Shown: positions 25,243-34,281 of the stretch, in pieces
Layout of the letters: every line of letters starts with the position of its first letter
Position numbering within the stretch: the stretch's first letter is position 1
NCBI GenBank assembly: GCA_020029455.1
Contig: JAIBJH010000003.1
Coordinates: forward strand, 1 to 58,177
Direction of reading: 5' to 3'
Source of the DNA: Hyphomicrobiales bacterium
GTDB lineage: Bacteria; Pseudomonadota; Alphaproteobacteria; Rhizobiales; Aestuariivirgaceae
DNA: 58,177 nucleotides
Notes under the pieces: generated by a model
Seen by the model: the letters and a program-made list of their open reading frames with translations, nothing else
The model's database searches: none
What the model was told of the DNA's origin: nothing
Made by a program: the position numbers and the translations under genes

Positions 25243-25740
25243 CTACGGATCCCAGAGGCTGTGGAGGCGCTGGGCGGCCACGCGGGCAAACTGCAGCGAC
25301 ACAGCCTTGCGGCGCGAGCCATGGAGCGGATGGTCGGGGAGCTGCCGCATAACTTCTGCCCCATAGTTGTCTGCAATTATGAGACCTACTTCTTCCGGAA
25401 TGACGGCCTGCTCCAACGTGTGAGGGATAGCAAAGCAGAAGCGGTCACAATAGTCCCTATACTCATGCCACTTGCCGTCAGCCCGGTAATCCGCCAGCGA
25501 TGACTTGATCTCGACAATCCAGATGAGGCCGCCAGGGTCCATGGCAATAACGTCCGCCCGGCGGCCAGAAGCCAGCACGAATTCAGGCAGCACGGCAAAA
25601 CCCATGCTGCGCAGCATGCGGCAGACGCCGCGCTGCACCGCCAGGGCCGTTTCCGACTGGCGGCCGTCGGGCGGGGGTGGGGTGTAGGGTGTGCCCGGCG
25701 GCCCCTCCGGCATTTTGGGGTTTTCAGCGTCAGAAGCCAT
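25243..25740 (-). CDS. mmcB: MmcB-family DNA repair protein
   Basis: A 165-residue protein of the MmcB/DUF1052 family, named from Caulobacter where it contributes to mitomycin C resistance. After a Pro-rich N-terminus (about 1-30) it has a nuclease-fold-like core with FAVLPEFVLASGRRADVIAM and IWIVEIKSSLADYRADGKW, resembling the D-(D/E)xK arrangement of PD-(D/E)XK nucleases. It converges on regA with a 9-bp gap; regA-mmcB adjacency recurs in related genomes (recollection). Confidence 0.85.
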   Translation of the reverse strand: MASDAENPKMPEGPPGTPYTPPPPDGRQSETALAVQRGVCRMLRSMGFAVLPEFVLASGRRADVIAMDPGGLIWIVEIKSSLADYRADGKWHEYRDYCDRFCFAIPHTLEQAVIPEEVGLIIADNYGAEVMRQLPDHPLHGSRRKAVSLQFARVAAQRLHSLWDP

Positions 25741-25792
25741 GTTATTGTCATGCCATAAATGACTGCCCGGTCAACGGTGCAGCACGGGAGGA

Positions 25793-26308
25793 ATGATGCA
25801 AGGTCTTTTGGCGCTGAGCCGGGGCATCGACGCCATCAATCATTTTATCGGCTATCATATCCGCTGGCTCATTCTCGCGGCAGTGGTGGTGAGCGCTGTC
25901 AATGCGGTCATCCGCAAGGCTTTCGACACCAGTTCAAACGCCTGGGGCGAATTGCAGTGGTATCTCTTCGGCATGGTGTTCCTTCTGGCTGCTTCCTATG
26001 TGTTGCAGAAAAACGGCCATGTGAGGATCGACGCGCTCTCGCATCATTTCTCGAAGCGCTTGCGAAACTGGATTGACCTTCTGGGCCATATCTTCTTCCT
26101 GCTGCCGCTGTGCCTGCTGATGGTCTGGCTTGGCGTTCCCTATTTCTGGGAGGCCCTGCAGAATGGCGAGATGTCACAGAACGCCGGGGGCCTTATCGTC
26201 TGGCCCTCGAAACTCTTTGTCCTTGCTGGATTTGCCCTCCTCCTGGCGCAGGCCATTTCGGAGATCATCAAGCGCTGGGCGGCAATCAGGAGTGCGCAAC
26301 ATGATTGA
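25793..26308 (+). CDS. dctQ: TRAP transporter small permease (DctQ)
   Basis: Four-helix small membrane subunit of a TRAP transporter (171 residues) with the DctQ pattern RKAFDTSSNAWGELQWYLFG and YVLQKNGHVRIDAL. GGGAGGA precedes the double ATG (25793/25796). It overlaps the large permease gene by 8 bp (ATGATTGA), so the two are translationally coupled. The matching binding protein gene is convergent, not in the same operon. Confidence 0.9.
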   Translation: MMQGLLALSRGIDAINHFIGYHIRWLILAAVVVSAVNAVIRKAFDTSSNAWGELQWYLFGMVFLLAASYVLQKNGHVRIDALSHHFSKRLRNWIDLLGHIFFLLPLCLLMVWLGVPYFWEALQNGEMSQNAGGLIVWPSKLFVLAGFALLLAQAISEIIKRWAAIRSAQHD

Positions 26309-27863
26309 GTTTGTTGCCCACAATCTGGCGCCCATCATGTTCGCCTCGCTGGTGATCTTCCTGCTGCTCGGATACCCTGTTGCATTCTCGCTGGCGGCGA
26401 ACGGTCTTATCTTCTTTCTGCTCGCCGTCGAACTAGGCCCCTATTCGCAATCGATCACGCTGGATTGGCCGCTGCTCGGCCTTACTATCGGCCGGGTGCT
26501 TGATGTGATGCGCAACGAGACGTTGCTAGCGATTCCCTTCTTCACGCTCATGGGGATCATCCTGGAAAAATCCGGGATGGCGGAAGACCTGCTTGATACG
26601 GCAGGCCAGCTTTTCGGGCCGGTGCGCGGTGGGCTTGCCTATGCGGTAATCTTTGTTGGTGCACTCCTTGCGGCGACGACCGGCGTGGTTGCTGCTTCGG
26701 TCATCGCCATGGGGCTCATCTCCATGCCCATCATGCTGCGCTATGGTTATGACCGCGCGACAACGGCGGGTGTGATCACCGCTTCAGGCACGCTGGCGCA
26801 GATCATTCCGCCCTCACTTGTTCTCATTGTGCTTGCCGACCAGCTCGGCGTGTCGGTGGGGCCGATGTATGCGGGCGCCATCCTTCCCGGCCTCATGCTG
26901 GTTAGTCTCTACATGCTTTATGTCTTCGGCGTTTCGGTGATGCGGCCCCAGCATGTTCCGGCTCTGCCACTTGAGGCGCGGACGCTGGGCTCCGGCATTG
27001 CGTCACTGTTCGTGACGCTGGGGGTAAGCGCGGCGATTGGGGTGCTGGGCTGGTATCTGCTGAGAGACCGCGTGGCCCAAGGGGCAGGCATCTGGGGTGC
27101 CGCGATTGCAGCTGTGCTTGCCTATCTCATCGCCATTGCCAATGAGTCCCTGAAACTGGGATTGTTGTCGCGCCTTGCAGAAAGGGTGATTGTCGTCCTT
27201 ATTCCGCCGCTGGCCTTGATCTTCCTGGTGCTTGGAACGATCTTTCTTGGCATCGCCACTTCGACGGAGGGCGGCGCCATGGGAGCGGTCGGCGCCATTG
27301 TGCTCGCCTGGGCCAAGGGCAGGCTCTCGTTTAAGACCTTGAGCGATGCGCTTGACGGCACGACAAGGCTCGCCTGCTTCGTGATGTTCATCCTGATCGG
27401 CAGCCGTGTATTCTCCCTCACTTTCTATGGCGTCAACGGCCATGTGTGGGTGGAAGAATTGTTCATCGGCCTTCCCGGCGGCATGTGGGGTTTCCTGCTC
27501 GCCGTCAATGTCCTGGTGTTCATCCTTGGCTGCTTCATCGATTTCTTCGAAATTGCTTTCATCGTCATTCCATTGCTGGCGCCGGTTGCGCAGAAGCTTG
27601 GCATCGATCTTGTCTGGTTCGGCATCATTCTCGGCATGAACATGCAGACGAGCTTCCTGACGCCACCCTTCGGTTTTGCCCTGTTCTACATGCGCTCAGT
27701 TGCGCCCAGTATGCCATTTGCGGACAAGGTTTCCGGCCGCATGATCGATGGCGTTACAACTGCGCAGATCTACCGCGGCGGTGTTGCCTTCATCATCCTG
27801 CAACTCATCATGGTGGCCATACGTCCTTGCGGTAGGCCATCATGTGGTCGTGGACTTTCTTGA
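26301..27863 (+). CDS. dctM: TRAP transporter large permease (DctM), C-terminus altered
   Basis: Transport channel subunit (about 520 residues, a dozen or more membrane segments) with family stretches such as LLGYPVAFSLAANGLIFF, ASGTLAQIIPPSLVLIVLAD and GMNMQTSFLTPPFGFALFYM. The frame opens further upstream, but ATG 26301 in the overlap with dctQ is the start. The final helix (GGVAFIILQLIMVAI) breaks off into an Arg/Cys/Gly tail read from the antisense of dctP. The last 56 bp overlap the convergent dctP gene, so the normal C-terminus appears lost. Confidence 0.88.
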   Translation: MIEFVAHNLAPIMFASLVIFLLLGYPVAFSLAANGLIFFLLAVELGPYSQSITLDWPLLGLTIGRVLDVMRNETLLAIPFFTLMGIILEKSGMAEDLLDTAGQLFGPVRGGLAYAVIFVGALLAATTGVVAASVIAMGLISMPIMLRYGYDRATTAGVITASGTLAQIIPPSLVLIVLADQLGVSVGPMYAGAILPGLMLVSLYMLYVFGVSVMRPQHVPALPLEARTLGSGIASLFVTLGVSAAIGVLGWYLLRDRVAQGAGIWGAAIAAVLAYLIAIANESLKLGLLSRLAERVIVVLIPPLALIFLVLGTIFLGIATSTEGGAMGAVGAIVLAWAKGRLSFKTLSDALDGTTRLACFVMFILIGSRVFSLTFYGVNGHVWVEELFIGLPGGMWGFLLAVNVLVFILGCFIDFFEIAFIVIPLLAPVAQKLGIDLVWFGIILGMNMQTSFLTPPFGFALFYMRSVAPSMPFADKVSGRMIDGVTTAQIYRGGVAFIILQLIMVAIRPCGRPSCGRGLS

Positions 27864-28845
27864 ACCATTCATTGCTGCCGGAGATTTCCGCATAGGTCTC
27901 ATTCGCCGCCTTGAAGCAGGCCTCCATCACGTCCTGTGGGTAGGGTGCCGGCTTTGCACCCAGCGCCACAAGCTCCTTCAGGGCCGGTGGATTCTTGAAG
28001 TCGTAGGCGGCCTGCATGTCGCTGTTGGCGGCCTGGCAGGCGGTCTTGATGATAGATTGATAGACCGGCGGCAGTTCGGCCCATTTCGCCGTGTTGACCA
28101 TGGTGTGGAGCATGGCGCCGCCTTCCCACCAGCCGGGATAATAGTAATAGGGCGCGACCTTGTAGAAGCCCAGCTTCAAATCGTCATAGGGACCGACCCA
28201 TTCGGCTGCGTCGATGACGCCCTTCTCCAGGTTCTCATAGATCTGGCCGCCGGGAATCTGCTGGGGCACGACACCGACCTTGGTGATCACTTTGCCGCCA
28301 AAGCCGCCGATCCTCATCTTGACGCCCTGCAGGTCCGCCACAGACTTGATCTCCTTGCGGAACCAGCCGCCCATCTGGGCGCCGGTGTTGCCGCAGGGGA
28401 AACCAATAAGGTTTTGCGTGGCGTAGAACTCGTTCATCAGGTCCATGCCGCCGCCATAATACATCCAGGCATTCTGCTGGCGTGAGTTGAGCCCGAAGGG
28501 AACGGCGGTGGCGAAGGCATAAGTCGGGTCCTTGCCCCAGTAATAGTAAGACGCCGTGTGACACATCTCGATGTTGCCCTTGCCGACTTCATTGGCGGCT
28601 TCGAGGGGCGGGGCGATTTCGCCGCCGGGGAACACCTGGATCTGGAACTTGCCGTCGGTCGCTTCCTTCACGAAACGGGAAAATGTCTCGGCGGCACCGT
28701 AAATCGTATCAAGCGCCTTGGGAAAACTCGACGTCATGCGCCATTTCAGCTCCGGCATGGACTGGGCAATGGCCGGTGTAGCCAAGGCGGCAGTTGCGCC
28801 CGCAGCGGTAACGCTGGCACGTTTGAAAAACTTACGGCGATCCAT
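27808..28845 (-). CDS. dctP: TRAP transporter substrate-binding protein (DctP type)
   Basis: Periplasmic binding protein of 345 residues related to the TakP/FcbT1 group (2-oxoacids or similar carboxylates). A signal with twin Arg (MDRRKFFKRASVTAAGATAA) suggests Tat export. Signature stretches are WRMTSSFPKALDTIYGAAE, HTASYYYWGKDPTYAFATAV, AQMGGWFRKEI and EWVGPYDDLKLGFYKVAPYY. It ends at AYRKDVWPP, whereas relatives as I recall them continue about 25 residues (an aromatic AEYNYDTFM-like segment), so the C-terminus is probably truncated. Convergent with dctM. Confidence 0.88.
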   Translation of the reverse strand: MDRRKFFKRASVTAAGATAALATPAIAQSMPELKWRMTSSFPKALDTIYGAAETFSRFVKEATDGKFQIQVFPGGEIAPPLEAANEVGKGNIEMCHTASYYYWGKDPTYAFATAVPFGLNSRQQNAWMYYGGGMDLMNEFYATQNLIGFPCGNTGAQMGGWFRKEIKSVADLQGVKMRIGGFGGKVITKVGVVPQQIPGGQIYENLEKGVIDAAEWVGPYDDLKLGFYKVAPYYYYPGWWEGGAMLHTMVNTAKWAELPPVYQSIIKTACQAANSDMQAAYDFKNPPALKELVALGAKPAPYPQDVMEACFKAANETYAEISGSNEWFKKVHDHMMAYRKDVWPP

Positions 28846-28946
28846 TCACTTCCTCCCTATTGAACAATTTTTCATGCCCGCAAGGGGCAGAAGGACTACT
28901 ATAGGCACAACAACGTGCCGGACAAAAGGCACATGAGGAGACGGTC

Positions 28947-30341
28947 TTGCCCAACTTTCGTATTGAACAGGATTCCATCGGCGCCATGGAGCTGCCCGCC
29001 GATGCCAATTACGGAATCCAGACGGCGCGTGCGGCCACCAATTTTCCCATCACCGGCACGCTGCTCAGCCACTATCCGGAACTTGTGCAGTCGCTCGCCA
29101 TGACCAAAAAAGCGGCAGCACTCGCCAACATGGGACTCGGTGTGCTCGACCAGCGCATCGGCGGGGCCATCGTCAGGGCTGCAGATCGGGTGATCGCGGG
29201 TGAGGAGCATGACGATTTCATCGTCGACATGCTGCAGGGGGGTGCGGGAACATCGACCAACATGAACGCAAATGAAGTGATCTGCAACCTGGCGCTTCGC
29301 GAGTTGCAGCGGCCGCTGGGCGACTATGGGACCATTCATCCCAACGATCATGTGAACCTGTCGCAATCAACCAACGACGTCTATCCTACGGCCGTCAGGC
29401 TCACCATGCTGAGGGCCTGCCCGGCACTGATCGAGAGCCAGACCGCCCTCAAGGAAACGCTGCTCAAGAAAGCCGACGAGTTCCATCACATCATCAAGGT
29501 GGGGCGCACCCAGCTCATGGATGCGGTTCCCATGCGGCTTGGCTCGGAATTCCGGGCTTTTGCGGTGACAGTTGGCGAAGACATCGACCGGCTCAAGGAA
29601 TTTTCCGGGCTGCTGCGCGAGGTCAATCTCGGCGGCACGGCCATCGGTACGGGCATCAATGCGCCAAAGGGCTATTCTGCGGCGGCGATCAAACACCTCG
29701 CGCGGATTTCCGGAGTTGATCTCATTCCCGCCGGAGACCTGATCGAGGCCACTTCCGACATGGGGGCGTTCGTTACCTTCTCGGGCGTGTTGAAGCGGAT
29801 TGCCGTCAAGCTCTCCAAGATGTGCAACGACCTGCGCCTTCTCAACAGCGGGCCGCGCGCAGGGTTTGGCGAAATCCGCCTTCCCGCCATGCAGCCAGGC
29901 TCCTCTATCATGCCGGGAAAGGTCAATCCCGTCATGCCGGAAGTGATCAACCAGATTGCCTTCCAGGTCATCGGCAATGACCTGACCGTAACGATCGCGG
30001 CGGAAGCGGGTCAGCTGCAGCTCAATGCCATGGAGCCCGTCATTGTCTTCAACATCCTGCAGTCCATGCGCATGCTGACGCGCGGCATGAATGTGCTGCG
30101 GGAAAAATGCATCGATGGAATCGAAGCTGACGAAGAACGCTGCCGCGAGCTTCTTGAGCATTCGCTGGTGGCCGTGACGGCGATCAATCCCTATGTCGGC
30201 TATGGTGAGGCAAGCCGTGTCGCCAAGAAAGCTCTCAAGGAGCGGCGCAGCATCCGCGACATCGTGCTTGCCGAGAAGCTGATGAGCGAGGCCCAGCTAA
30301 CGGAGGCTTTTTCCGTCGAGACGCTGCTTGGCGGAAGGTAG
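28947..30341 (+). CDS. aspA: Aspartate ammonia-lyase
   Basis: Class II fumarase/aspartase superfamily enzyme (464 residues), converting aspartate to fumarate and ammonia in the cytoplasm. Conserved regions: GGAGTSTNMNANEV, the NLSQSTNDVYPTA block, GRTQLMDAVPMRLG and the catalytic loop SSIMPGKVNPVMPEVINQI, where VMPE after KVNP is aspartase-like, not fumarase-like. Translation starts at TTG 28947 after GAGGAG. A link to the neighbouring TRAP transporter (C4-type substrate) is possible but unproven. Confidence 0.92.
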   Translation: MPNFRIEQDSIGAMELPADANYGIQTARAATNFPITGTLLSHYPELVQSLAMTKKAAALANMGLGVLDQRIGGAIVRAADRVIAGEEHDDFIVDMLQGGAGTSTNMNANEVICNLALRELQRPLGDYGTIHPNDHVNLSQSTNDVYPTAVRLTMLRACPALIESQTALKETLLKKADEFHHIIKVGRTQLMDAVPMRLGSEFRAFAVTVGEDIDRLKEFSGLLREVNLGGTAIGTGINAPKGYSAAAIKHLARISGVDLIPAGDLIEATSDMGAFVTFSGVLKRIAVKLSKMCNDLRLLNSGPRAGFGEIRLPAMQPGSSIMPGKVNPVMPEVINQIAFQVIGNDLTVTIAAEAGQLQLNAMEPVIVFNILQSMRMLTRGMNVLREKCIDGIEADEERCRELLEHSLVAVTAINPYVGYGEASRVAKKALKERRSIRDIVLAEKLMSEAQLTEAFSVETLLGGR

Positions 30342-30344
30342 CGA

Positions 30345-30617
30345 TTATTCCTCGTCGAATTTGCTTGCCACGAGCGCCGATAGGGCTTCCATGGCAGCGT
30401 CTGCTTGCGGCCCGCTAATCTCCACGGTGATCGAGGTTCCGAGGGAGGCTGCGAGCATCATCAACCCCATAATTGATGTTCCGGGCACGGACTGGCCGTC
30501 GCGGCTCACGGTCACGGAGGCATCGAAACCCTCAGCGCATTTGACGAACTTCGCGGAAGCACGGGCGTGCAGGCCGCGCTGGTTGATGATCGGCATCTCG
30601 CGCACCAGTATCGCCAT
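30345..30617 (-). CDS. ptsH: Phosphocarrier protein HPr
   Basis: HPr of 90 residues with the active His in GLHARASAKF and the region around the conserved Ser in GTSIMGLMMLAAS, the expected target of the HprK encoded nearby. With EIIA-Man and no sugar-specific EIIBC it belongs to the regulatory PTS phosphorelay of alphaproteobacteria. It starts 2 bp after the EIIA stop. Confidence 0.95.
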   Translation of the reverse strand: MAILVREMPIINQRGLHARASAKFVKCAEGFDASVTVSRDGQSVPGTSIMGLMMLAASLGTSITVEISGPQADAAMEALSALVASKFDEE

Positions 30618-30619
30618 GC

Positions 30620-31018
30620 TCAGTCGCCGAGGACCTGGCTTGCAATGTTGATGTATTTGCGGCCCGCATCCTGCGCAGCCATTACAGCCTTGTGCAGGGT
30701 ACAGTCGTTGCGGATGCGCGCGAGCTTCACCAGCATGGGCAGGTTGAGGCCGGCTACCACTTCAATGCGGCCCTCTTCGAGAAGGGATATGGCGAGATTG
30801 GAAGGCGTGCCGCCGAACATGTCGGTGAGGAGAATGACGCCTTGGCCGGTTTCGACGCGGGCGACGGCGGCGGAAATGTCGGCCCTTCTTTCGTCCATAC
30901 GGTCCTCGGGACCGATGCAAACCGCTTCAAGCTGGGTCTGCTTTCCGACCACATGTTCGAGCGCATGGATGAATTCCGCGGCGAGCCGGCCGTGGGTGAC
31001 AACGACGAGACCGATCAT
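30620..31018 (-). CDS. manX: PTS EIIA component of the mannose family
   Basis: EIIA-Man domain protein. The phospho-acceptor His is in GLVVVTHGRLAAEF; LLTDMFGGTPSNLA is the second family hallmark, and NLPMLVKLARIR lies near the end. An in-frame start at 31081 would add 21 residues with no family similarity; ATG 31018 gives the usual size of about 132 residues, though without a strong ribosome site. It receives phosphate from HPr and acts as a regulator in this incomplete PTS. Confidence 0.9.
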   Translation of the reverse strand: MIGLVVVTHGRLAAEFIHALEHVVGKQTQLEAVCIGPEDRMDERRADISAAVARVETGQGVILLTDMFGGTPSNLAISLLEEGRIEVVAGLNLPMLVKLARIRNDCTLHKAVMAAQDAGRKYINIASQVLGD

Positions 31019-31121
31019 GCCGGGATTGAGTCTTCTGCCATGGAGAATGTCCGAAATCTGGGGCAATTTGATATGGGTCACGCTGTTTACGCTGGCCCCA
31101 ACAGCGGGGCAACATTTCCTT

Positions 31122-31574
31122 TCAGACCCTCAAGAACGCCGCCCGGACACGGGAGGAGAGGGCCTTACCCTCACGGTTCAACCGGATGAGCGGGACCGCT
31201 ATGCCGAGAAGCACCGCTGCCTCATCATCCACATCCGGCAAGCGCGGCGCCCCATGGGCGGGCACCAGATCGACGATGAGCTTCAAGGCCGCCGGGCCTG
31301 CCGCCTGCACCTTCACGATGCCGAGGCCCCGCACTTCCAGAAGGCCTGCAAGCGCGGGGGGCGCCGAACACCAGATCTTGCCGCCATCAGCCGTCAGGAG
31401 TGTCTGGTCATCGGATATGAGGCTCGCCTGCAGAATCCCATCACCGAGACCCGAGCCCGGCAGTTCGATGAGCTCCAAAGCAAGGGTCGATTTTCCCGCA
31501 CCCGGCTCACCCCGGATCAAGATGGCCGCGCCGGAAATGGAGACTGCCGTGGCGTGTACTGTGATACCCAGCAT
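31122..31574 (-). CDS. hprK: HPr kinase/phosphorylase, short alphaproteobacterial form
   Basis: About 150 residues, equivalent to the C-terminal catalytic domain only, as usual in alphaproteobacteria. The P-loop is IRGEPGAGKSTLALELIE, followed by SDDQTLL and the HprK signature LEVRGLGIVKV. It phosphorylates or dephosphorylates the HPr seryl site. ATG 31574 lies 2 bp after the chvG stop; the open frame further upstream overlaps chvG and is not needed. The gene order chvI-chvG-hprK-manX-ptsH is strongly conserved in this order. Confidence 0.92.
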   Translation of the reverse strand: MLGITVHATAVSISGAAILIRGEPGAGKSTLALELIELPGSGLGDGILQASLISDDQTLLTADGGKIWCSAPPALAGLLEVRGLGIVKVQAAGPAALKLIVDLVPAHGAPRLPDVDDEAAVLLGIAVPLIRLNREGKALSSRVRAAFLRV

Positions 31575-31576
31575 TC

Positions 31577-33409
31577 TCAACGGGACCTGGATACCGGCCT
31601 GTCGATTGTGGATGCTTCCCGCAAGGGTAGACGGACAATCAGCCGCGCACCCAGCACCGGTGTCTCTCCATCTCCCGCAGCCTTGCCCTTGCGGTTCTCC
31701 GCCCAAACACGGCCGCCATGGGCCTCGACGATTTGGCGCGAAATTGCCAGGCCCAACCCCGAATTGTTGCCGAAACTCTGATCGGGTCTGTCGGTATAGA
31801 AACGTTCGAAAATCCGGTCGAGGTTCTCTGGCCGAACGCCCGGGCCCCTGTCTTCCACGCGAATTTCAAGATGGGCGCGCGTCCGGCGCATGCGGACATT
31901 GATCTTTGTGCCTGGCGCCGTGAAGGAACGGGCGTTGTCGATGAGATTGCGGAAGACCTGGCTCAGGCGCGAATCCTGTCCAGGCAGCGTATAGGTTTCC
32001 GCCAATGTTTTGGCGCCACCCGGCGGCTCGATTGTCAGAATGACTTCCGGCTCATCTCCTTTCACCAGTTCATTCGACATGGAAACGATGGCGCCAAGAA
32101 GCCTTGAAAGGTCGACGGGCTGGCTTTCGGTACGCGCCAATTCCGCATCGAGCCTGGAGGCATCGGAAATGTCGGTGATGAGCCGGTCCATGCGCCGCAC
32201 ATCCTGTTTGACGATGTCGATGAGACGTTTTCTCTGCTCGTCAGTCTTGACGAGAGTCAATGTTTCCACGGCGCTGCGCAGGGAAGTGAGCGGATTCTTC
32301 AACTCATGGGACACATCCGCCGCGAAAGCCTCGATGGCGTCGATGCGGTTGTAGAGCGCGTTGGTCATGGCACGCATGGAGGCAGACAGTCGCCCGATTT
32401 CATCCTTGCGGCTCGAGAAATCCGGAACTTCCACGCGTTTTGAAATGCCCTGGCGAACTTTGCGCGCCGCATCGGATAGTTTGCGGATGGGATTTGCAAT
32501 GGTTGCGGCGAGAAGGGCTGAGAGAAGAAGCGAGACAAGCGTTGCCAAACCGAAGGTGAGCAGCACAACGCGCCGTTCGGCGCGCAGCACGCCATCGATT
32601 TCACCCCCGGCATTGGAGAGGACAAGTGCGCCCAACACGGCGCGAAAGCGCTGGATGGGCACGGTGACCACGACAATGATTTCGCGCTTGTCGTCAAGCC
32701 GGACCAAGCTGACATTTGCGCCATTCAATGCAGCGGCTATTTCCGGCTTCTTGTCATTGCCGTCGAGGCCGTAGTCAACGTGGGCGGGATAGTCGGAGCC
32801 CAGCATCCAATCGAGCCACTGGTCCCACCAGCTCTGGCCTGAATTCTCTCCGGGCTTTGTGCCGTCATTGGGCAGGATTTCAATGGTGTCACTACCGAGA
32901 AAATAACGGCTGTCCACCACGAGGTTGCCCTGCGGGTCGATGACCTGGGCGCGGTTTGAGGTGTTGCCGAGAAGCCTTCTCAGAACAGGGCTCGCCGTTT
33001 CGGGGTTGATGGGAAAATCGAGGCCTTCCGGCAGTTCTCCTTCCTCGAGCGTCTCGGGCGCTTCATCAAGCGAGTCCGGATTGACGACAATGGAGCCGGT
33101 ATCGACAGTGGCCGATCCTGCGAGAGCTGCTGAGATGATTTGCGCCTGGGTGCGCAGCGACTGGGCCCGCGCATCGATAAGGCTTTGGCGGAATTGGTTG
33201 AAGTAGAGAGTGCCAAGGGCCAGGATCAGAAGGCCCAGCAGATTGATGAGAAAGATGCGAGCAATGAGGCTTGCCGGCGTCAGCCTTCCAATCCAGGACT
33301 GGGCAGGTTCTTGTGCCTGCTCCTGGCTTTGCGCGGAATCATCCATGGCCGGTGTTTCTTCCGGCTCGATGCGTTCCGTTTCGGCGGGAGTTTTAACCTG
33401 TTCCAGCAT
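31577..33409 (-). CDS. chvG: ChvG/ExoS/BvrS-type sensor histidine kinase
   Basis: Envelope sensor kinase (610 residues). An acidic N-terminal cytoplasmic stretch is followed by a first helix (IFLINLLGLLILALGTLYF), a large periplasmic stimulus-sensing domain, a second helix around 270-300, HAMP, H-box AFAADVSHELKNPLTSLRSA, N-box QVFRNLIDNARSF and G-boxes DRGPGV and GLGLAISRQIVEAHGGRV. In relatives it answers acid or host-derived envelope signals and controls exopolysaccharide, motility and virulence or symbiosis genes through ChvI. Confidence 0.94.
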   Translation of the reverse strand: MLEQVKTPAETERIEPEETPAMDDSAQSQEQAQEPAQSWIGRLTPASLIARIFLINLLGLLILALGTLYFNQFRQSLIDARAQSLRTQAQIISAALAGSATVDTGSIVVNPDSLDEAPETLEEGELPEGLDFPINPETASPVLRRLLGNTSNRAQVIDPQGNLVVDSRYFLGSDTIEILPNDGTKPGENSGQSWWDQWLDWMLGSDYPAHVDYGLDGNDKKPEIAAALNGANVSLVRLDDKREIIVVVTVPIQRFRAVLGALVLSNAGGEIDGVLRAERRVVLLTFGLATLVSLLLSALLAATIANPIRKLSDAARKVRQGISKRVEVPDFSSRKDEIGRLSASMRAMTNALYNRIDAIEAFAADVSHELKNPLTSLRSAVETLTLVKTDEQRKRLIDIVKQDVRRMDRLITDISDASRLDAELARTESQPVDLSRLLGAIVSMSNELVKGDEPEVILTIEPPGGAKTLAETYTLPGQDSRLSQVFRNLIDNARSFTAPGTKINVRMRRTRAHLEIRVEDRGPGVRPENLDRIFERFYTDRPDQSFGNNSGLGLAISRQIVEAHGGRVWAENRKGKAAGDGETPVLGARLIVRLPLREASTIDRPVSRSR

Positions 33410-33478
33410 TACATCCCGGTTTTAGAACATTCCAGCACCCGGCGAACAGTTGGAATCAACTGGTCACCGATACACCGC

Positions 33479-34189
33479 CTACTGCTCCTTGAACCGGTAA
33501 CCAACGCCATAGAGCGTTTCAATGCCATCGAAGGTAGAGTCAACCTGGCTGAATTTCTTGCGCAGCCGCTTGATGTGGCTGTCGATGGTGCGGTCGTCCA
33601 CATAGACCTGGTCGTCGTAAGCTGCATCCATCAGAGCATCGCGGCTCTTCACAATGCCTGGACGCTGGGCCAGCGACTGCAGGATGAGGAATTCCGTCAC
33701 AGTGAGCACCACAGGTTTGCCATCCCAGGTGCAGGAGTGGCGGTCGGTGTCCATTAGCAGCTTGCCGCGCTCGATCACCTTGGCCGCTTCCTGGGGCACC
33801 GCCACGCCATCGCGTGCGCCCGCCCGGCGCAGAACGGCCCTTACCCGCTCCACCAGCAGGCGCTGCGAGAAGGGTTTCTTGATGAAATCATCGGCACCCA
33901 TCTTAAGGCCAAAAAGCTCATCTATCTCGTCATCCTTGGAGGTGAGAAATATGACAGGTAGATCGGTTTTCTGGCGGATGCGGCGCAGAAGCTCCATGCC
34001 GTCCATGCGCGGCATCTTGATGTCAAAGATGGCAACATCCGGCGGGTTATCCTGGAGACCCTGGAGTGCGGCTGCGCCATCATTGTATTTTTGCACCGCA
34101 TAGCCTTCTGCCTCCATGGTCATGCCGACGGAGGTGAGAATGTTGCGGTCATCGTCGACGAGGGCAATTGTGGGCATTTTCTTGTTCAT
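33479..34189 (-). CDS. chvI: ChvI/BvrR-type response regulator (OmpR family)
   Basis: OmpR/PhoB-type regulator of about 236 residues: receiver domain with LVDDDRN, Asp in IFDIKMPRMDGMEL, Thr in FLTSKDDEIDELF and Lys in FIKKPFSQR, then a winged helix with LTVTEFLILQSLAQRPG and RTIDSHIKRLRKKF. The acidic-to-KPF region is nearly identical to ChvI of rhizobia. ATG 34189 or 34177; the frame to 34264 is unlikely to be used. 70 bp upstream of chvG. Confidence 0.94.
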   Translation of the reverse strand: MNKKMPTIALVDDDRNILTSVGMTMEAEGYAVQKYNDGAAALQGLQDNPPDVAIFDIKMPRMDGMELLRRIRQKTDLPVIFLTSKDDEIDELFGLKMGADDFIKKPFSQRLLVERVRAVLRRAGARDGVAVPQEAAKVIERGKLLMDTDRHSCTWDGKPVVLTVTEFLILQSLAQRPGIVKSRDALMDAAYDDQVYVDDRTIDSHIKRLRKKFSQVDSTFDGIETLYGVGYRFKEQ

Positions 34190-34281
34190 TCCTTTCGTAG
34201 CCTCCTGTCGCATAGGTATGAAAGTGGAACAAAATGTGGCAGCTGATATAGGCCTTCGGGCCATGAATTACGAGTGTTGAA

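Noticed and set aside
31574..31706. Longer N-terminus for hprK
   Set aside because: The extra 44 codons are antisense-like sequence inside the chvG 3' end and add Cys/Gly-rich residues absent from the family; ATG 31574 gives the standard short form.
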